Source: Acidobacteriota bacterium (GTDB lineage Bacteria > Acidobacteriota > Holophagae > Holophagales > Holophagaceae). From it: 64,000 nucleotides of DNA. Position 1 is the first letter of the stretch. Each line of letters starts with the position of its first letter. The stretch is from the NCBI GenBank assembly GCA_016192145.1, contig JACPUT010000002.1, positions 186,001 through 250,000 of the forward strand, given 5' to 3'. A program made the position numbers and the translations under genes. The notes below the pieces were generated by a model. That model was not told the origin of the DNA and ran no database searches. It saw only the letters and a program-made list of their open reading frames with translations. Shown here piece after piece: positions 51,830 through 60,460 of this stretch.

Positions 51830-52732
51830 CTAGGCTTGGCCTGGGCTCAGGGTCACGTTGAGCACGGCCTCATCGTGGCTGGGTGCCAGGATGACGTTAT
51901 CGATGAGCCGGGTGGCGCCCACGTAGGCGGCCACGCAGAGGGCCACGGTGCGATCCACCTCGCCCTGGTGGCCATCGAGGGTCTGGGCATCCACGAGCTC
52001 GAGGTACTGGAGCTGATCCACGCCCTTCATGGGCTCGGTGAGCGCGGCCCGGGCGATCTCCAACAGGTGGGCGACCTTGCGCTCCCCGGCGTGGAAGGCC
52101 ACTTCGGCGGCCAGGAGGCCGCGGCTGATGCTGAGGGCGCGGCCGCGCTCCTCCTCGCTGAGGTAGGCGTTGCGGCTGCTCATGGCGAGGCCGTCCTCCT
52201 CGCGGATGGTGGGGACCACGACCACGTCCACGGGCAGGTTCAGATCCCGCACCATGCGGCGCACGACGAGGGTCTGCTGGAAATCCTTCTGGCCGAAGAA
52301 GGCGAGATCGGGTTCCACGATGTTGAAGAGCTTGGCGACCACGGTGGCCACGCCGCGGTAGTGGCCGGGGCGGTACTGCCCGCAGAGGGGCTCGGCGAGG
52401 CCGCCGGGCTCCACGAAGGTCTGGAAGCCGCTGGGGTAGATCTCGGAGGCATCGGGGAGGAAGAGCACCGTGGCGCCCCAATCCAGGCAGAGGCCCTGGT
52501 CGCGCTCGAGATCCCGGGGGTACTTGCTGAGGTCCTCGCCCTGGCCGAACTGGGTGGGGTTCACGAAGATGCTCACCACGGTGGCATCACAGCGGGCGGC
52601 GGACTGTTTCACGAGGGCGCCGTGGCCTTCGTGGAGATAGCCCATGGTGGGCACGAAGCCGATGCGCTTCCCCTTCGCTCGAAGGGTCTTCAAGAGGACC
52701 CGAAGGTCGGCGATGCTGCGGACGATGCGCAT
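51830..52732 (-). CDS. panC: Pantothenate synthetase
   Basis: 300 residues from the ATG at 52732. The cytidylyltransferase-like nucleotide site is GFVPTMGYLHEGHGALV (about 24-40, HxGH-type motif HEGH). VVSIFVNPTQFGQGEDLSKYPRDLERD, GATVLFLPDASEIYPSGF and the KMSKS-like AMSSRNAYLSEEER (about 182-195) follow. It joins pantoate and beta-alanine with ATP. It lies 47 bases downstream of panB in the same direction. The open frame extends upstream into the gap, but family alignment supports 52732. Confidence 0.96.
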   Translation of the reverse strand: MRIVRSIADLRVLLKTLRAKGKRIGFVPTMGYLHEGHGALVKQSAARCDATVVSIFVNPTQFGQGEDLSKYPRDLERDQGLCLDWGATVLFLPDASEIYPSGFQTFVEPGGLAEPLCGQYRPGHYRGVATVVAKLFNIVEPDLAFFGQKDFQQTLVVRRMVRDLNLPVDVVVVPTIREEDGLAMSSRNAYLSEEERGRALSISRGLLAAEVAFHAGERKVAHLLEIARAALTEPMKGVDQLQYLELVDAQTLDGHQGEVDRTVALCVAAYVGATRLIDNVILAPSHDEAVLNVTLSPGQA

Positions 52733-52779
52733 GGATAAAGATCTTTCCTTCTCAGGACAGGAGGGGGGCGATCGGTAGC

Positions 52780-53673
52780 TCAGGGGCCCCCGGGGCCGGC
52801 CAGGTTGGAATTTCCCGGCTGCCACTGGGCCACCTGGGAACGGACGGCCTCTGCAAGCGTATAGGATTCATCGGCATTGGGGAAGGCGCCATCTCGTACG
52901 TCCTGGGACCAGTGCTGAAGCGCGGACTGGAGGGTCCCATACCCATCGGCATAGACCCTTACGAATTTAGGTTTGTGTCCCTGGATGAGACCGAGCAGAT
53001 CATGCAGCACGAGCACCTGCCCCGAGCAGTGGGGGCCGGCGCCGATGCCGATGGTGGGGATGCGCAGGGTCTCCGTCACGCGTTGGGCGAGGTCCGAGGG
53101 AATGCCCTCCAGCACCAGGGCGAAGCAACCCGCCGCCTGGAGCTTGTGCGCGTCCTCCAGGATCTGGATCGCGTGCTCAGCGTCACGCCCCTGGACTTTG
53201 AACCCCCCCATCATGTGGACGCTCTGAGGGGTGAGGCCCAGGTGCCCCATGACGGGGATCTCGGCGTCCACGAGCGCGTGCACCATGTCCAGGCGTTTCG
53301 GGCCGCCCTCGAGCTTCACGGCGGCGGCTCCGGCGCGGATGAAGGCGCCGGCGTTGCGCAGCGTGTCCTCCTTGCCCAGATGGAAGCTCAGGTAGGGCAT
53401 GTCGGCGACGAGGAGGGAGCGGGGCTGCGTGCGCGCCACCGCTTCCACGTGATGCAGCATCATCGCCATCGTCACGGGCAGCGTGTTGTCGAAGCCTAGC
53501 AGCACGTTGCCCACGCTGTCGCCCACGAGGGTGATGTCCACCACGGGGTCCGCGAGTTTCGCGCTGAAGGCGTCGTAAGCCGTCGTCATGACGAGCCTGC
53601 GCCCTTCGGAAGCCCAGCGCAGGAGCTGGGGGATGGTGACCTTGGCCGAAGCCGGGGCTGGATGATGGCTCAT
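52780..53673 (-). CDS. panB: Ketopantoate hydroxymethyltransferase
   Basis: 297 residues from the ATG at 53673, with GGAG upstream. TIM-barrel signature blocks: MTTAYDAFSAKLAD (about 29-42), DITLVGDSVGNVLLGFDNTLPVTMAMMLHHVEAV, LLVADMPYLSF, AAAVKLEGG, PVMGHLGLTPQSV, the glutamate of LVLEGIPSDLA and IPTIGIGAGPHCSGQVLVLHDLLG. It makes ketopantoate from 2-ketoisovalerate and methylene-THF, and starts the panB-panC-(orf)-panD set. About 30 residues at the C-terminus (SYTLAEAVRSQVAQ...) go beyond the core. Confidence 0.96.
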   Translation of the reverse strand: MSHHPAPASAKVTIPQLLRWASEGRRLVMTTAYDAFSAKLADPVVDITLVGDSVGNVLLGFDNTLPVTMAMMLHHVEAVARTQPRSLLVADMPYLSFHLGKEDTLRNAGAFIRAGAAAVKLEGGPKRLDMVHALVDAEIPVMGHLGLTPQSVHMMGGFKVQGRDAEHAIQILEDAHKLQAAGCFALVLEGIPSDLAQRVTETLRIPTIGIGAGPHCSGQVLVLHDLLGLIQGHKPKFVRVYADGYGTLQSALQHWSQDVRDGAFPNADESYTLAEAVRSQVAQWQPGNSNLAGPGGP

Positions 53674-53754
53674 GGTGGGTCTCCGCTGGGGCGAGTCGAA
53701 GCCGGGGAGACATTGGACCATGAGCGGGCGGCATTCTGCGTTCAGAGAAAAACA

Positions 53755-53842
53755 GAACCGCGAATGGGACCCGGATGATCCCGGGTTCGCCTCCACCGGG
53801 TCAGGCGTTTTAATTCGCGTCCATTCGCGTCACTCGCGGTTC
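53755..53842. repeat. Short TTCGCG-type palindrome, family B-like end pair
   Basis: GAACCGCGAATGG (from 53755) and CCATTCGCG...GCGGTTC (to 53842) are inverse, round GACCCGG/CCGGGTT. It has the end motifs of family B but no four-way junction. It lies between panB and the end of the 1140-residue gene. Confidence 0.6.
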
Positions 53843-53848
53843 CAGCTT

Positions 53849-56800
53849 CTACCGCTCTGGGAAATTCACCGCCGGGAGGTTGGCTTGAGTCGGCGTCCAA
53901 TCAGCCAGGGGATCCCCACGCTCGGGGAGCACGAACTTCAGGCCGCTGGCGGTGACGGCCTCCTGGAATCGATGGAGGTCGGGCCGACCGAGGAAGGGCG
54001 TGGTGAAGAGCTCGCCCACCCGGTTCCACACCTGCTGGAAGCTGGGGAAGGCGTCCTGCAGCCGAGACATGGCGCCCAGGCGTTCGCCGCGGCGGAGCAG
54101 GGTGCGGGCGCTTTCGGAGGCTGCCTCCAGCACCTCGCTGGCGAACTGCAGATCCCGGGCGAGGGTCATGGCCTCGCCCCAGGCGCCGAGGGCTTCCTGA
54201 TCGACGGGGTCCGAGGGGGGGGCGCAGGCGAGCAGGAGGCCATGGGCCCGCTGCCACTCCAGATCCAGCCAGCGCGAGCCCGCGCCCTCCACGGGGCCCT
54301 TCAAGGATTCCAGCAGGCTCCAGCAGCTCTCGGGCGCTTCGCGGTGGGCATCCTGGCACTCCCGGGCTTCGGCCTGCACCATTCGCAGCTGGGCGAGGCG
54401 GTGGCGCCAGACGAGGCCGGCCCCTTCGTACAGCTGGGCCGCCTGGCGGTAAAGGCGGGCGGCATCCCGCCAGGAGCCGCCGAAGCCGGCGATCTCCGCC
54501 TGGAGGAAGGCCTGGATGCCCTGCTCCAGAGGGGTGAGCTGGGCGCGCTGGCCGCCGAGGGCCTGAAGCTGGTGGTGCTCCGCGGACACGCGATCCCCGA
54601 GGGCCGCGAGGGTGCGTGCGCGCCACATGCGGGCGAGGGTGGCGGAGGCCTCCTCGCCGGCGCGCTGGAAGCGATCCACGGCCCGCTCGAGGTGGGAGAG
54701 GGCGGGGGCCAGGTGGTGCTGGAGGCTCTTGGCCATGCCCAGGTGCAGGTGGGCCTGGGCCTGGAGGAGCGGATCCCCATGGAGCCGCGCGGCCTGGAGG
54801 GCTTCCCGGAGGAGCGCGAGGGCGCCATCCATGTCGCCCTTGGCCATGCGAAGCACGGAGAGCACGAGCTGCACTTGCACGAGGGAGCGCACCTGTTGGC
54901 CGGACTCCGCGAGGCGCAGGGCGCTCTCGAGGAGGGAGGTGGCGCGCTCCATCTGGCTTTGGTTGCCGAGGGCCCGACCCAGCTCGAGCATCAGCTCCAC
55001 CTGGTCCACGGCGTGGGCTTTGGTGCCCTGCGATTGGAGCAGCGCGAGGCCTTCTTCCAGGGCCTTGATGCCCTTGGGGAGGTGGCCCTGCAGCAAGTGG
55101 AGGCGGGCCAAGGCCAGGCGGATGCGGGGCTGCTCGGGATGCTGGGGCGCCTCCTTGAGGAGGTCCGCCGCGGCCATGATGGCCTCCCGCGCCTCGGGAA
55201 GGTGGCGGCGCCGCAGCTCGAGCATGGCCTGCTTGCGCAGCAGCCTGGCGGAGAAGGGCGGGGGCGGCGAGGGGAGCTCGGCCAAGGCGGCCCTCGCCTT
55301 CGCCAGGGCGGCAAGGGCCTGGGGCAGGGGCGCGGCTCCGCCGGTGTCGTTGGTGAAGAGCCCGCCACCGGTGGTGTGGGACCAGGCATCGGCCAGGTGC
55401 TCGAAGAGGCGGGCCTTGTCCAGGGGCGAGGGATGGAGGGCCAGGGCCTGATCCACCACGCGGCGCACTTCCACCGGCGTGCCGACGCCCTCCCGTTCCA
55501 GCACCTGCAGCACCCCGGAGAGGGCGCTCTGTTCATCCCCGGCGAGGCTCTGAAGGGAGACGCTGATGGGGCCGCGATCTCCCGCGCCCTTGAGGGCGCC
55601 GACGAGGGCGCGGGCCAGGCGCTTCAGTTCCGGCTGGGGGGTATGGGTCAGCACCAGCTCCCGCCAGCGGGGATCGGGGATCTGCGCCTCGAGGCCCTGG
55701 GCGAGCACGAGCTTGGAGCCCACGGCGCCCTGGAGGATGTCCTCCAGGGGATCGCCGGCGAGACCCAGCGCGCGGCCCAGAACCTCCACGGGCAGGGCGC
55801 GGTCGGCGAGGGCGAGCAGCCGCACGAGCGCCTGGGTGGCGGGATTCAGCCGGTGGAGGCGGCCCACCAGGACCGGGGACATGAGGTCGGAACCCGCGCG
55901 GAAGGTGGGGCGCTGGCCGGCCACGAGGGCCCATTGGCCCGCCTCCTCGCGCAGTTCCCCGGCCTGCTGGGCCAGCTCCACGAGGCTCTGCATGAGCCCC
56001 GGGTTGCCCAGGGAAGCCTGGAGGAGATCCTGCACGACGTCCTGGGGGATCTCGTGGTGGCCCAGGAGATCCTGGAGCACCTGCCGCATATCCTCGTCTT
56101 CCAGGCGGTTGAGTAGCACGATGGCGGCGTGGGGTTCGCCCTTGAGCTGGGCCACGAGGGGCTTCAGGCCGGAGCCCGAACTGCCGCTGGAAAGGGAGAG
56201 GAGCCAGGGCAGGGTGGAGCGGTGCACGAGCTCCCGGATGAGGGCGAGGGTCTCGGGCTGGGCCCGGTCCAGGCCCCAGAGGTGCACGAGGCGGGGGTGG
56301 TGCGTGGTGGCGAAGTCCAGGGCTTCGAGGGCACCCTGCAATTCCTCGGGATCCAGATCTCCCGCGGCGGCCTTGCGGCCCCCCGTGAGGAAGGCGAAGG
56401 CCGGCAGGCGGCGGGCGATGAGGCGGGCCACCGTGGGTTGGCGCGCGTAGAGATCCGCCTCTAGGCCGTGGAGGGTCTCCTCCAGGAGGTGCTGGATGAG
56501 GTGGGAAGGCCCCTCCTCGTGACCCAGGGCGAGGGTGTGCACCCACAGCCCTTCGCTCTCGGCCGCGGCGCAGGCCCAGGCCGCGAGGTGCTCCTTGCCG
56601 AGCCCCTCCTCGCCCATGAGGAGCACGATGCGCTCCATGGGGGTGGGGGCCGAGAGGCCGAGCATCAGGGATTTGAGGTAGGTGAGCTCCTGGCTGCGGC
56701 CGCGGATGGCGCGGCCCCGGGGCTGGGAGAGGATCTGGGGGGATTCCCAGGGCAGCGGGGCCGGGGCGCCGGGCCCGGGGTCGGCCCCGGAGAGGAGGCC

Positions 56801-57271
56801 GCGCAGGGGGGCCAGCGAGCCCGGGTCTTCCCCCAGCGCGCGGGGCAGGGTGATGAGGCCGGGGCGCAGCCCGATCACCTCCGGGTGGAGGTAGCGGGCC
56901 TGGTTGTCGGTGGCGAGGAGGCCCTCCAGGTGGCGTTGGAAGCCGTGGCGCTGGGCCGTGTTCCACTCCTCCCAGGCCCGCGCCAGGGGCGTTCCCGGCA
57001 GGTTCTGGAGGAACCACACTTGTTCCTCGTCAAAACCGAAGTGGACTTCCACCGGATCCATGGGCGTGGCGTCCTGGAATCGGGACAGGAAGATCTCCCG
57101 CAGGTGATCCAGAGTCCGATCCTCCATCCGGGGGGCCCACAGCTGGAGGAGGAACCGGGCCGCATCCGATTCCCGGCGCATGAGGTGGAAGGTGCTGCCC
57201 CCCTCCTTCGCCTCGCCGAGATCCTGCACCCAGGTGAGGCGGTGGGCGCCATAGGTGCGGATCAGATCCAT
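53849..57271 (-). CDS. Large protein: kinase-like N-terminus, degenerate AAA/STAND NTPase, TPR repeats
   Basis: 1140 residues. Residues 1-150 (TFHLMRRESDAARFLLQLW, VWFLQNLPGTPLARAWEEW) look like a reduced protein-kinase lobe without catalytic residues that I can find. A GRSQELTYLKSLMLGL block (about 191-206) begins an ATPase module as in kinase/cyclase-associated AAA_16 proteins. The P-loop reads GEEGLGKEH at 220-228, with Glu in place of the Ser/Thr after Lys226. The Walker B region is LVHLWGLDRAQ (about 335-345). Residues about 600-1100 are TPR-like helices. It may be a signalling scaffold; the function is unknown. It is divergent from the cbb3 operon. Confidence 0.6.
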   Translation of the reverse strand: MDLIRTYGAHRLTWVQDLGEAKEGGSTFHLMRRESDAARFLLQLWAPRMEDRTLDHLREIFLSRFQDATPMDPVEVHFGFDEEQVWFLQNLPGTPLARAWEEWNTAQRHGFQRHLEGLLATDNQARYLHPEVIGLRPGLITLPRALGEDPGSLAPLRGLLSGADPGPGAPAPLPWESPQILSQPRGRAIRGRSQELTYLKSLMLGLSAPTPMERIVLLMGEEGLGKEHLAAWACAAAESEGLWVHTLALGHEEGPSHLIQHLLEETLHGLEADLYARQPTVARLIARRLPAFAFLTGGRKAAAGDLDPEELQGALEALDFATTHHPRLVHLWGLDRAQPETLALIRELVHRSTLPWLLSLSSGSSGSGLKPLVAQLKGEPHAAIVLLNRLEDEDMRQVLQDLLGHHEIPQDVVQDLLQASLGNPGLMQSLVELAQQAGELREEAGQWALVAGQRPTFRAGSDLMSPVLVGRLHRLNPATQALVRLLALADRALPVEVLGRALGLAGDPLEDILQGAVGSKLVLAQGLEAQIPDPRWRELVLTHTPQPELKRLARALVGALKGAGDRGPISVSLQSLAGDEQSALSGVLQVLEREGVGTPVEVRRVVDQALALHPSPLDKARLFEHLADAWSHTTGGGLFTNDTGGAAPLPQALAALAKARAALAELPSPPPPFSARLLRKQAMLELRRRHLPEAREAIMAAADLLKEAPQHPEQPRIRLALARLHLLQGHLPKGIKALEEGLALLQSQGTKAHAVDQVELMLELGRALGNQSQMERATSLLESALRLAESGQQVRSLVQVQLVLSVLRMAKGDMDGALALLREALQAARLHGDPLLQAQAHLHLGMAKSLQHHLAPALSHLERAVDRFQRAGEEASATLARMWRARTLAALGDRVSAEHHQLQALGGQRAQLTPLEQGIQAFLQAEIAGFGGSWRDAARLYRQAAQLYEGAGLVWRHRLAQLRMVQAEARECQDAHREAPESCWSLLESLKGPVEGAGSRWLDLEWQRAHGLLLACAPPSDPVDQEALGAWGEAMTLARDLQFASEVLEAASESARTLLRRGERLGAMSRLQDAFPSFQQVWNRVGELFTTPFLGRPDLHRFQEAVTASGLKFVLPERGDPLADWTPTQANLPAVNFPER

Positions 57272-57414
57272 GGCCGGAACCGGACAGGTGAGGGGATTGG
57301 GGACATGCCGGAAGTCTAGCGGAAGGAAATTCCCGGCTCTCCGGAAATTGCTGAAGAGCCCTATCCAGGCGGCGCAAACTCACGACCCCACTGGGATTGA
57401 CTCAGGATTTCTGT

Positions 57415-57443
57415 TTGACCCATGTGCCGACGATCGTCACAAT
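57415..57443 (+). promoter_or_regulatory. Candidate promoter of the cbb3-bc operon
   Basis: TTGACC (57415-57420), 17-base spacer, CACAAT (57438-57443), about 90 bases before ccoN. The -35 is good and the -10 moderate. No convincing FNR-type TTGAT-N4-ATCAA box was seen. Confidence 0.4.
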
Positions 57444-57532
57444 TGCAATGCTGATTGGGACAATGTGATCTGCTTCACGCGGCCTTTCGCCCTCGCGGAA
57501 CGCCCTCTTCTTTCCCGGTCTTGGAGATGCCC

Positions 57533-58939
57533 ATGGACGCTCAAACCAACATGGCCACTGCCGATGCCAACCCCTGGGCCTGGTTCGACAAGGAACACAG
57601 CGCCTCCACCCGCTTCATGGTGAGCGGTGCGATCTGGGCGCTGGTCGGCACTTTCTTCGGCCTGTTCGCGGCCACGGAGTACTGGGCCCCTGATCTCGTC
57701 CGCATCCTCCCCCAGCTGCAATTCGGGCGCATCCGCCCCACCCACATCAACGCGGTGGCCTTCGGGTTCATCTCCATGAGCACCGTGGGCGCGATCTTCT
57801 ACGTGATCCCCGAGCTCTGCCGCACGAAGCTCTACAGCGAGCGCCTGGCCAACTTCCTCATGATCGCCTGGAACGCCGTGCTCATCGCGGGCGTGTTCTG
57901 CCTGACCAACGGCATCACCGAGGGGCGCGAGTACGCCGAGCTGCCCTGGTTCCTGGACATCCCCATGTTCCTCGCCCTGATGACCTACATCGTCATCGTC
58001 TGGGGCACGGTGCTGAACCGCCAGGAGAAGCAGCTCTACGTGACCACCTGGTACGTGGCCGGCACCACCCTGTGGTTCCCCGTGGTGTACCTCATCGGCA
58101 ACCGCGTGTTCTTCCAGATGGACGGCATCGCCGACTCCATCGCCCAGTGGTTCTACGGCCACAACATCCTGGGCCTCTGGTTCACCACCAACGGCATCGG
58201 TCTCACCTACTACTTCCTGCCCAAGATCACGAAGAATCCCCTGTACTCGCACCTGCTGAGCATCGTGGGCTTCTCCACCATCGCGATGTTCTACACCCCC
58301 ACCGGCACGCACCACCTGCTGCAGATGCCCGTGCCCGAGTGGCTCAAGGCCGTGGCGGTGATCAGCTCCGTGATGCTGCTCGTGCCCGTGATGAGCGTGC
58401 TCGTGAACTTCTTCCTGACCATGAAGGGCAAGTGGGGCATGATCGCCTCCAACCTGCCCCTGCGCTTCTTCCTGACGGCCATGTGGTTCTACCTCCTGAC
58501 CTGCTTCACGGGGCCCTTCCAGGCCACCCGCTGGATCAACTGGTACCTCCACTTCACCCACTGGGTGGTCGGCCACGCCCACTTCGCCCTGCTGGGCACC
58601 TTCGGCTTCGTGGCCTGGGGCGCCATCTACTACTGCGTCCCCCGCGTCACCGGCAGGCAGTGGTACAGCCGCCGCCTCGCCAACGCCCACTACTGGCTGA
58701 GCCTCTCGGGAACCATCCTCATGATGATCGCCCTGACCGTGGCCGGCCTCGCCCAGGCCGCCGCCTGGGAAGAGGGCACCGTGGTGTACCGCACCGTCGT
58801 GATGGTGGCCCCCATGATGGGCCTCCGCGTGCTCAGCGGCCTGATGATCGTCGCGGGCCAAGTGCTGCTGGTCTACAACATCCTGATGACCGTGTTCGGC
58901 GCCGAGGCCCCCGCGGAAGCCATGGAATCCCAGGACTGA
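57533..58939 (+). CDS. ccoN: cbb3-type cytochrome c oxidase subunit I
   Basis: 468 residues from the ATG at 57533 (TTGGAG upstream), about 12 membrane helices. Metal ligands match cbb3 oxidases with a constant offset of three from the P. stutzeri numbering: heme b His71 and His350, heme b3 His348, CuB His210, His260 and His261, and the cross-linked Tyr254 (AMFYTPTGTHH). It reduces O2 at a heme-copper site in high-affinity respiration. Here ccoN is followed by a combined CcoO-like gene and then bc-complex genes, instead of the usual ccoNOQP order. Confidence 0.95.
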   Translation: MDAQTNMATADANPWAWFDKEHSASTRFMVSGAIWALVGTFFGLFAATEYWAPDLVRILPQLQFGRIRPTHINAVAFGFISMSTVGAIFYVIPELCRTKLYSERLANFLMIAWNAVLIAGVFCLTNGITEGREYAELPWFLDIPMFLALMTYIVIVWGTVLNRQEKQLYVTTWYVAGTTLWFPVVYLIGNRVFFQMDGIADSIAQWFYGHNILGLWFTTNGIGLTYYFLPKITKNPLYSHLLSIVGFSTIAMFYTPTGTHHLLQMPVPEWLKAVAVISSVMLLVPVMSVLVNFFLTMKGKWGMIASNLPLRFFLTAMWFYLLTCFTGPFQATRWINWYLHFTHWVVGHAHFALLGTFGFVAWGAIYYCVPRVTGRQWYSRRLANAHYWLSLSGTILMMIALTVAGLAQAAAWEEGTVVYRTVVMVAPMMGLRVLSGLMIVAGQVLLVYNILMTVFGAEAPAEAMESQD

Positions 58940-58949
58940 GGAATTGACG

Positions 58950-60281
58950 ATGACCACTCAACGCGCCAACTACCTCTACCCCGCCATCGGAATGGGCCTG
59001 ATCCTCAGCGCCATCATCTTCGTGGTGGTGCTCGTGCCCCGCTGGACCTTCAAGCCGGGCCAGCCCAAGGACCTCCGCAACTACACCGCCCAGGAGCAGC
59101 GCGGACGCACCGTCTACCGCCGCGAAGGCTGCTGGTACTGCCACTCCATGGCCAGCCGCCCCCAGGATTGGGATCACGGCGTGCGCAGCAAGGCGAGCGA
59201 CTACTTCTGGGACAAGGACGGCCACCTGCTCGGCTCCGAGCGCAGCGGCCCCGACCTGGCCAACATCGGCGGCAAATTCCCCGATGAGTACCACGACCAG
59301 CACCACCGCCAGCCCCGCAGCCTGAAGCCCGGCAGCATCATGCCCAGCTACGACTACCTCTCCAAGGAGGAGATGGGCGACGTGATCGCCTTCCTCCAGG
59401 GCAACGGCCCCAACGGCACCCGCGCCCTCGACGTGGCCAACGGCGAGATGAAGTGGGCCTTCTTCACCAAGACGTGGAACCCCACCCTCCCCCGCGTGCG
59501 CACCATCCCCCGCGCCGACGTGCAGCCTGGCGACAAGGTCATCGGCGAGGTCAACCAGGACTACGTGACCGTCGAAGGCCAGCCCAACGGCTGGGAATGG
59601 GTCGCCAACTGGAAGCACGGCGTGCGTGAGCGCGAGGAGATCGCCTCCCGCAACTACGACGCCCACCCCGAGACCCCCTACAAGTACACGGCGGAGATCG
59701 AGGAGTTCATGTACGGCACCTCCCACGAGGCCCAGAACGCCAAGACCCCCCTCAACGCGCTGGCGACGAAGACCTACGCCAACGAAGACGAGCTGCACCA
59801 CGCCCGGGAGAAGGATCCCAACGCCGCCGCCTGGACGGAAGTCTCCTTCAAGGAGCCCGAGGTGCTGCCCACGGACGTGGTCGGTCTCAAGGCCCTCGAG
59901 GCCCGCCGGGTCGTCGCCAACCAGGGGCGCGGCATCTACAACCAGAAGTGCTCCGCCTGCCACGGCCTCGATGGCAACGGCAAGGGCTGGGCCAGCGCAA
60001 GCATGACCCGGCGCGCGGCCAACTTCTGGGAGGACAAGTTCAAGGACTACCGGACGGACACCTGGTACTGGCGCATCAGCCGCGGCGTGCCCGGCACCCA
60101 GATGCCCCGGTGGGAGCTCATGAGCGGCCACCTGGGCGGCCTCCACGCCGATCAGCGCCTGTATCTCACGGCCTATCTGAAGTACATCTCCCAGAACAAG
60201 GGCCTCGGCAAGCTCCAAGGCACCGATGCCCCCAACGCGGGCGCGCCTCCCAGCGCCGCCTCCCAGCCCGCGGCGAAGTGA
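58950..60281 (+). CDS. ccoO: CcoO-like diheme cytochrome c (CcoO domain fused to a second cytochrome domain)
   Basis: 443 residues from the ATG at 58950, with GAGGA upstream. One membrane helix (about 9-30) is followed by a CcoO domain: GRTVYRREGCWYCHS with Cys61, Cys64 and His65, GSERSGPDLANIGGKFPDEYHDQHHRQPRSLKPGSIMPSY with axial Met131. A long middle region (about 150-315) has no motif. A second cytochrome c domain has CSACHG (Cys334, Cys337, His338) and axial Met385 (GTQMPRW). It therefore joins what are normally CcoO and a CcoP-like domain in one chain. It passes electrons to CcoN. The C-tail is Ala/Pro rich. Confidence 0.88.
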   Translation: MTTQRANYLYPAIGMGLILSAIIFVVVLVPRWTFKPGQPKDLRNYTAQEQRGRTVYRREGCWYCHSMASRPQDWDHGVRSKASDYFWDKDGHLLGSERSGPDLANIGGKFPDEYHDQHHRQPRSLKPGSIMPSYDYLSKEEMGDVIAFLQGNGPNGTRALDVANGEMKWAFFTKTWNPTLPRVRTIPRADVQPGDKVIGEVNQDYVTVEGQPNGWEWVANWKHGVREREEIASRNYDAHPETPYKYTAEIEEFMYGTSHEAQNAKTPLNALATKTYANEDELHHAREKDPNAAAWTEVSFKEPEVLPTDVVGLKALEARRVVANQGRGIYNQKCSACHGLDGNGKGWASASMTRRAANFWEDKFKDYRTDTWYWRISRGVPGTQMPRWELMSGHLGGLHADQRLYLTAYLKYISQNKGLGKLQGTDAPNAGAPPSAASQPAAK

Positions 60282-60288
60282 GGATCCC

Positions 60289-60444
60289 ATGAGCCAGGAC
60301 CCCATGCACCACGACGACGAGCCGATGGAGGAGGTCTCCGGGACCCGCATCGGACACGGCAAGGCGCCCTTCGTCCTTGTCCTCCTCTACTTGATCATTC
60401 TCGTCTGGGCCGTCCTCTCCTGGATCCGCCCCAGCGGCACCTAG
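60289..60444 (+). CDS. CcoQ-like single-helix peptide
   Basis: 51 residues from the ATG at 60289, with GAGGA upstream. An acidic, Met/His-containing start (MSQDPMHHDDEPMEE) precedes one membrane helix (about 26-45, APFVLVLLYLIILVWAVLSW) and a short basic end. Size and position in the oxidase operon fit an assembly or stability subunit like CcoQ; there is no sequence motif to prove it. Gaps of 7 and 16 bases to its neighbours show cotranscription. Confidence 0.7.
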   Translation: MSQDPMHHDDEPMEEVSGTRIGHGKAPFVLVLLYLIILVWAVLSWIRPSGT

Positions 60445-60460
60445 AACCAGAGGTAGCGAC

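Noticed and set aside
53755-53842. Possible fourth full copy of the four-way-junction element
   Set aside because: The ends match, but only a simple hairpin lies between them; listed as an end-pair palindrome only.
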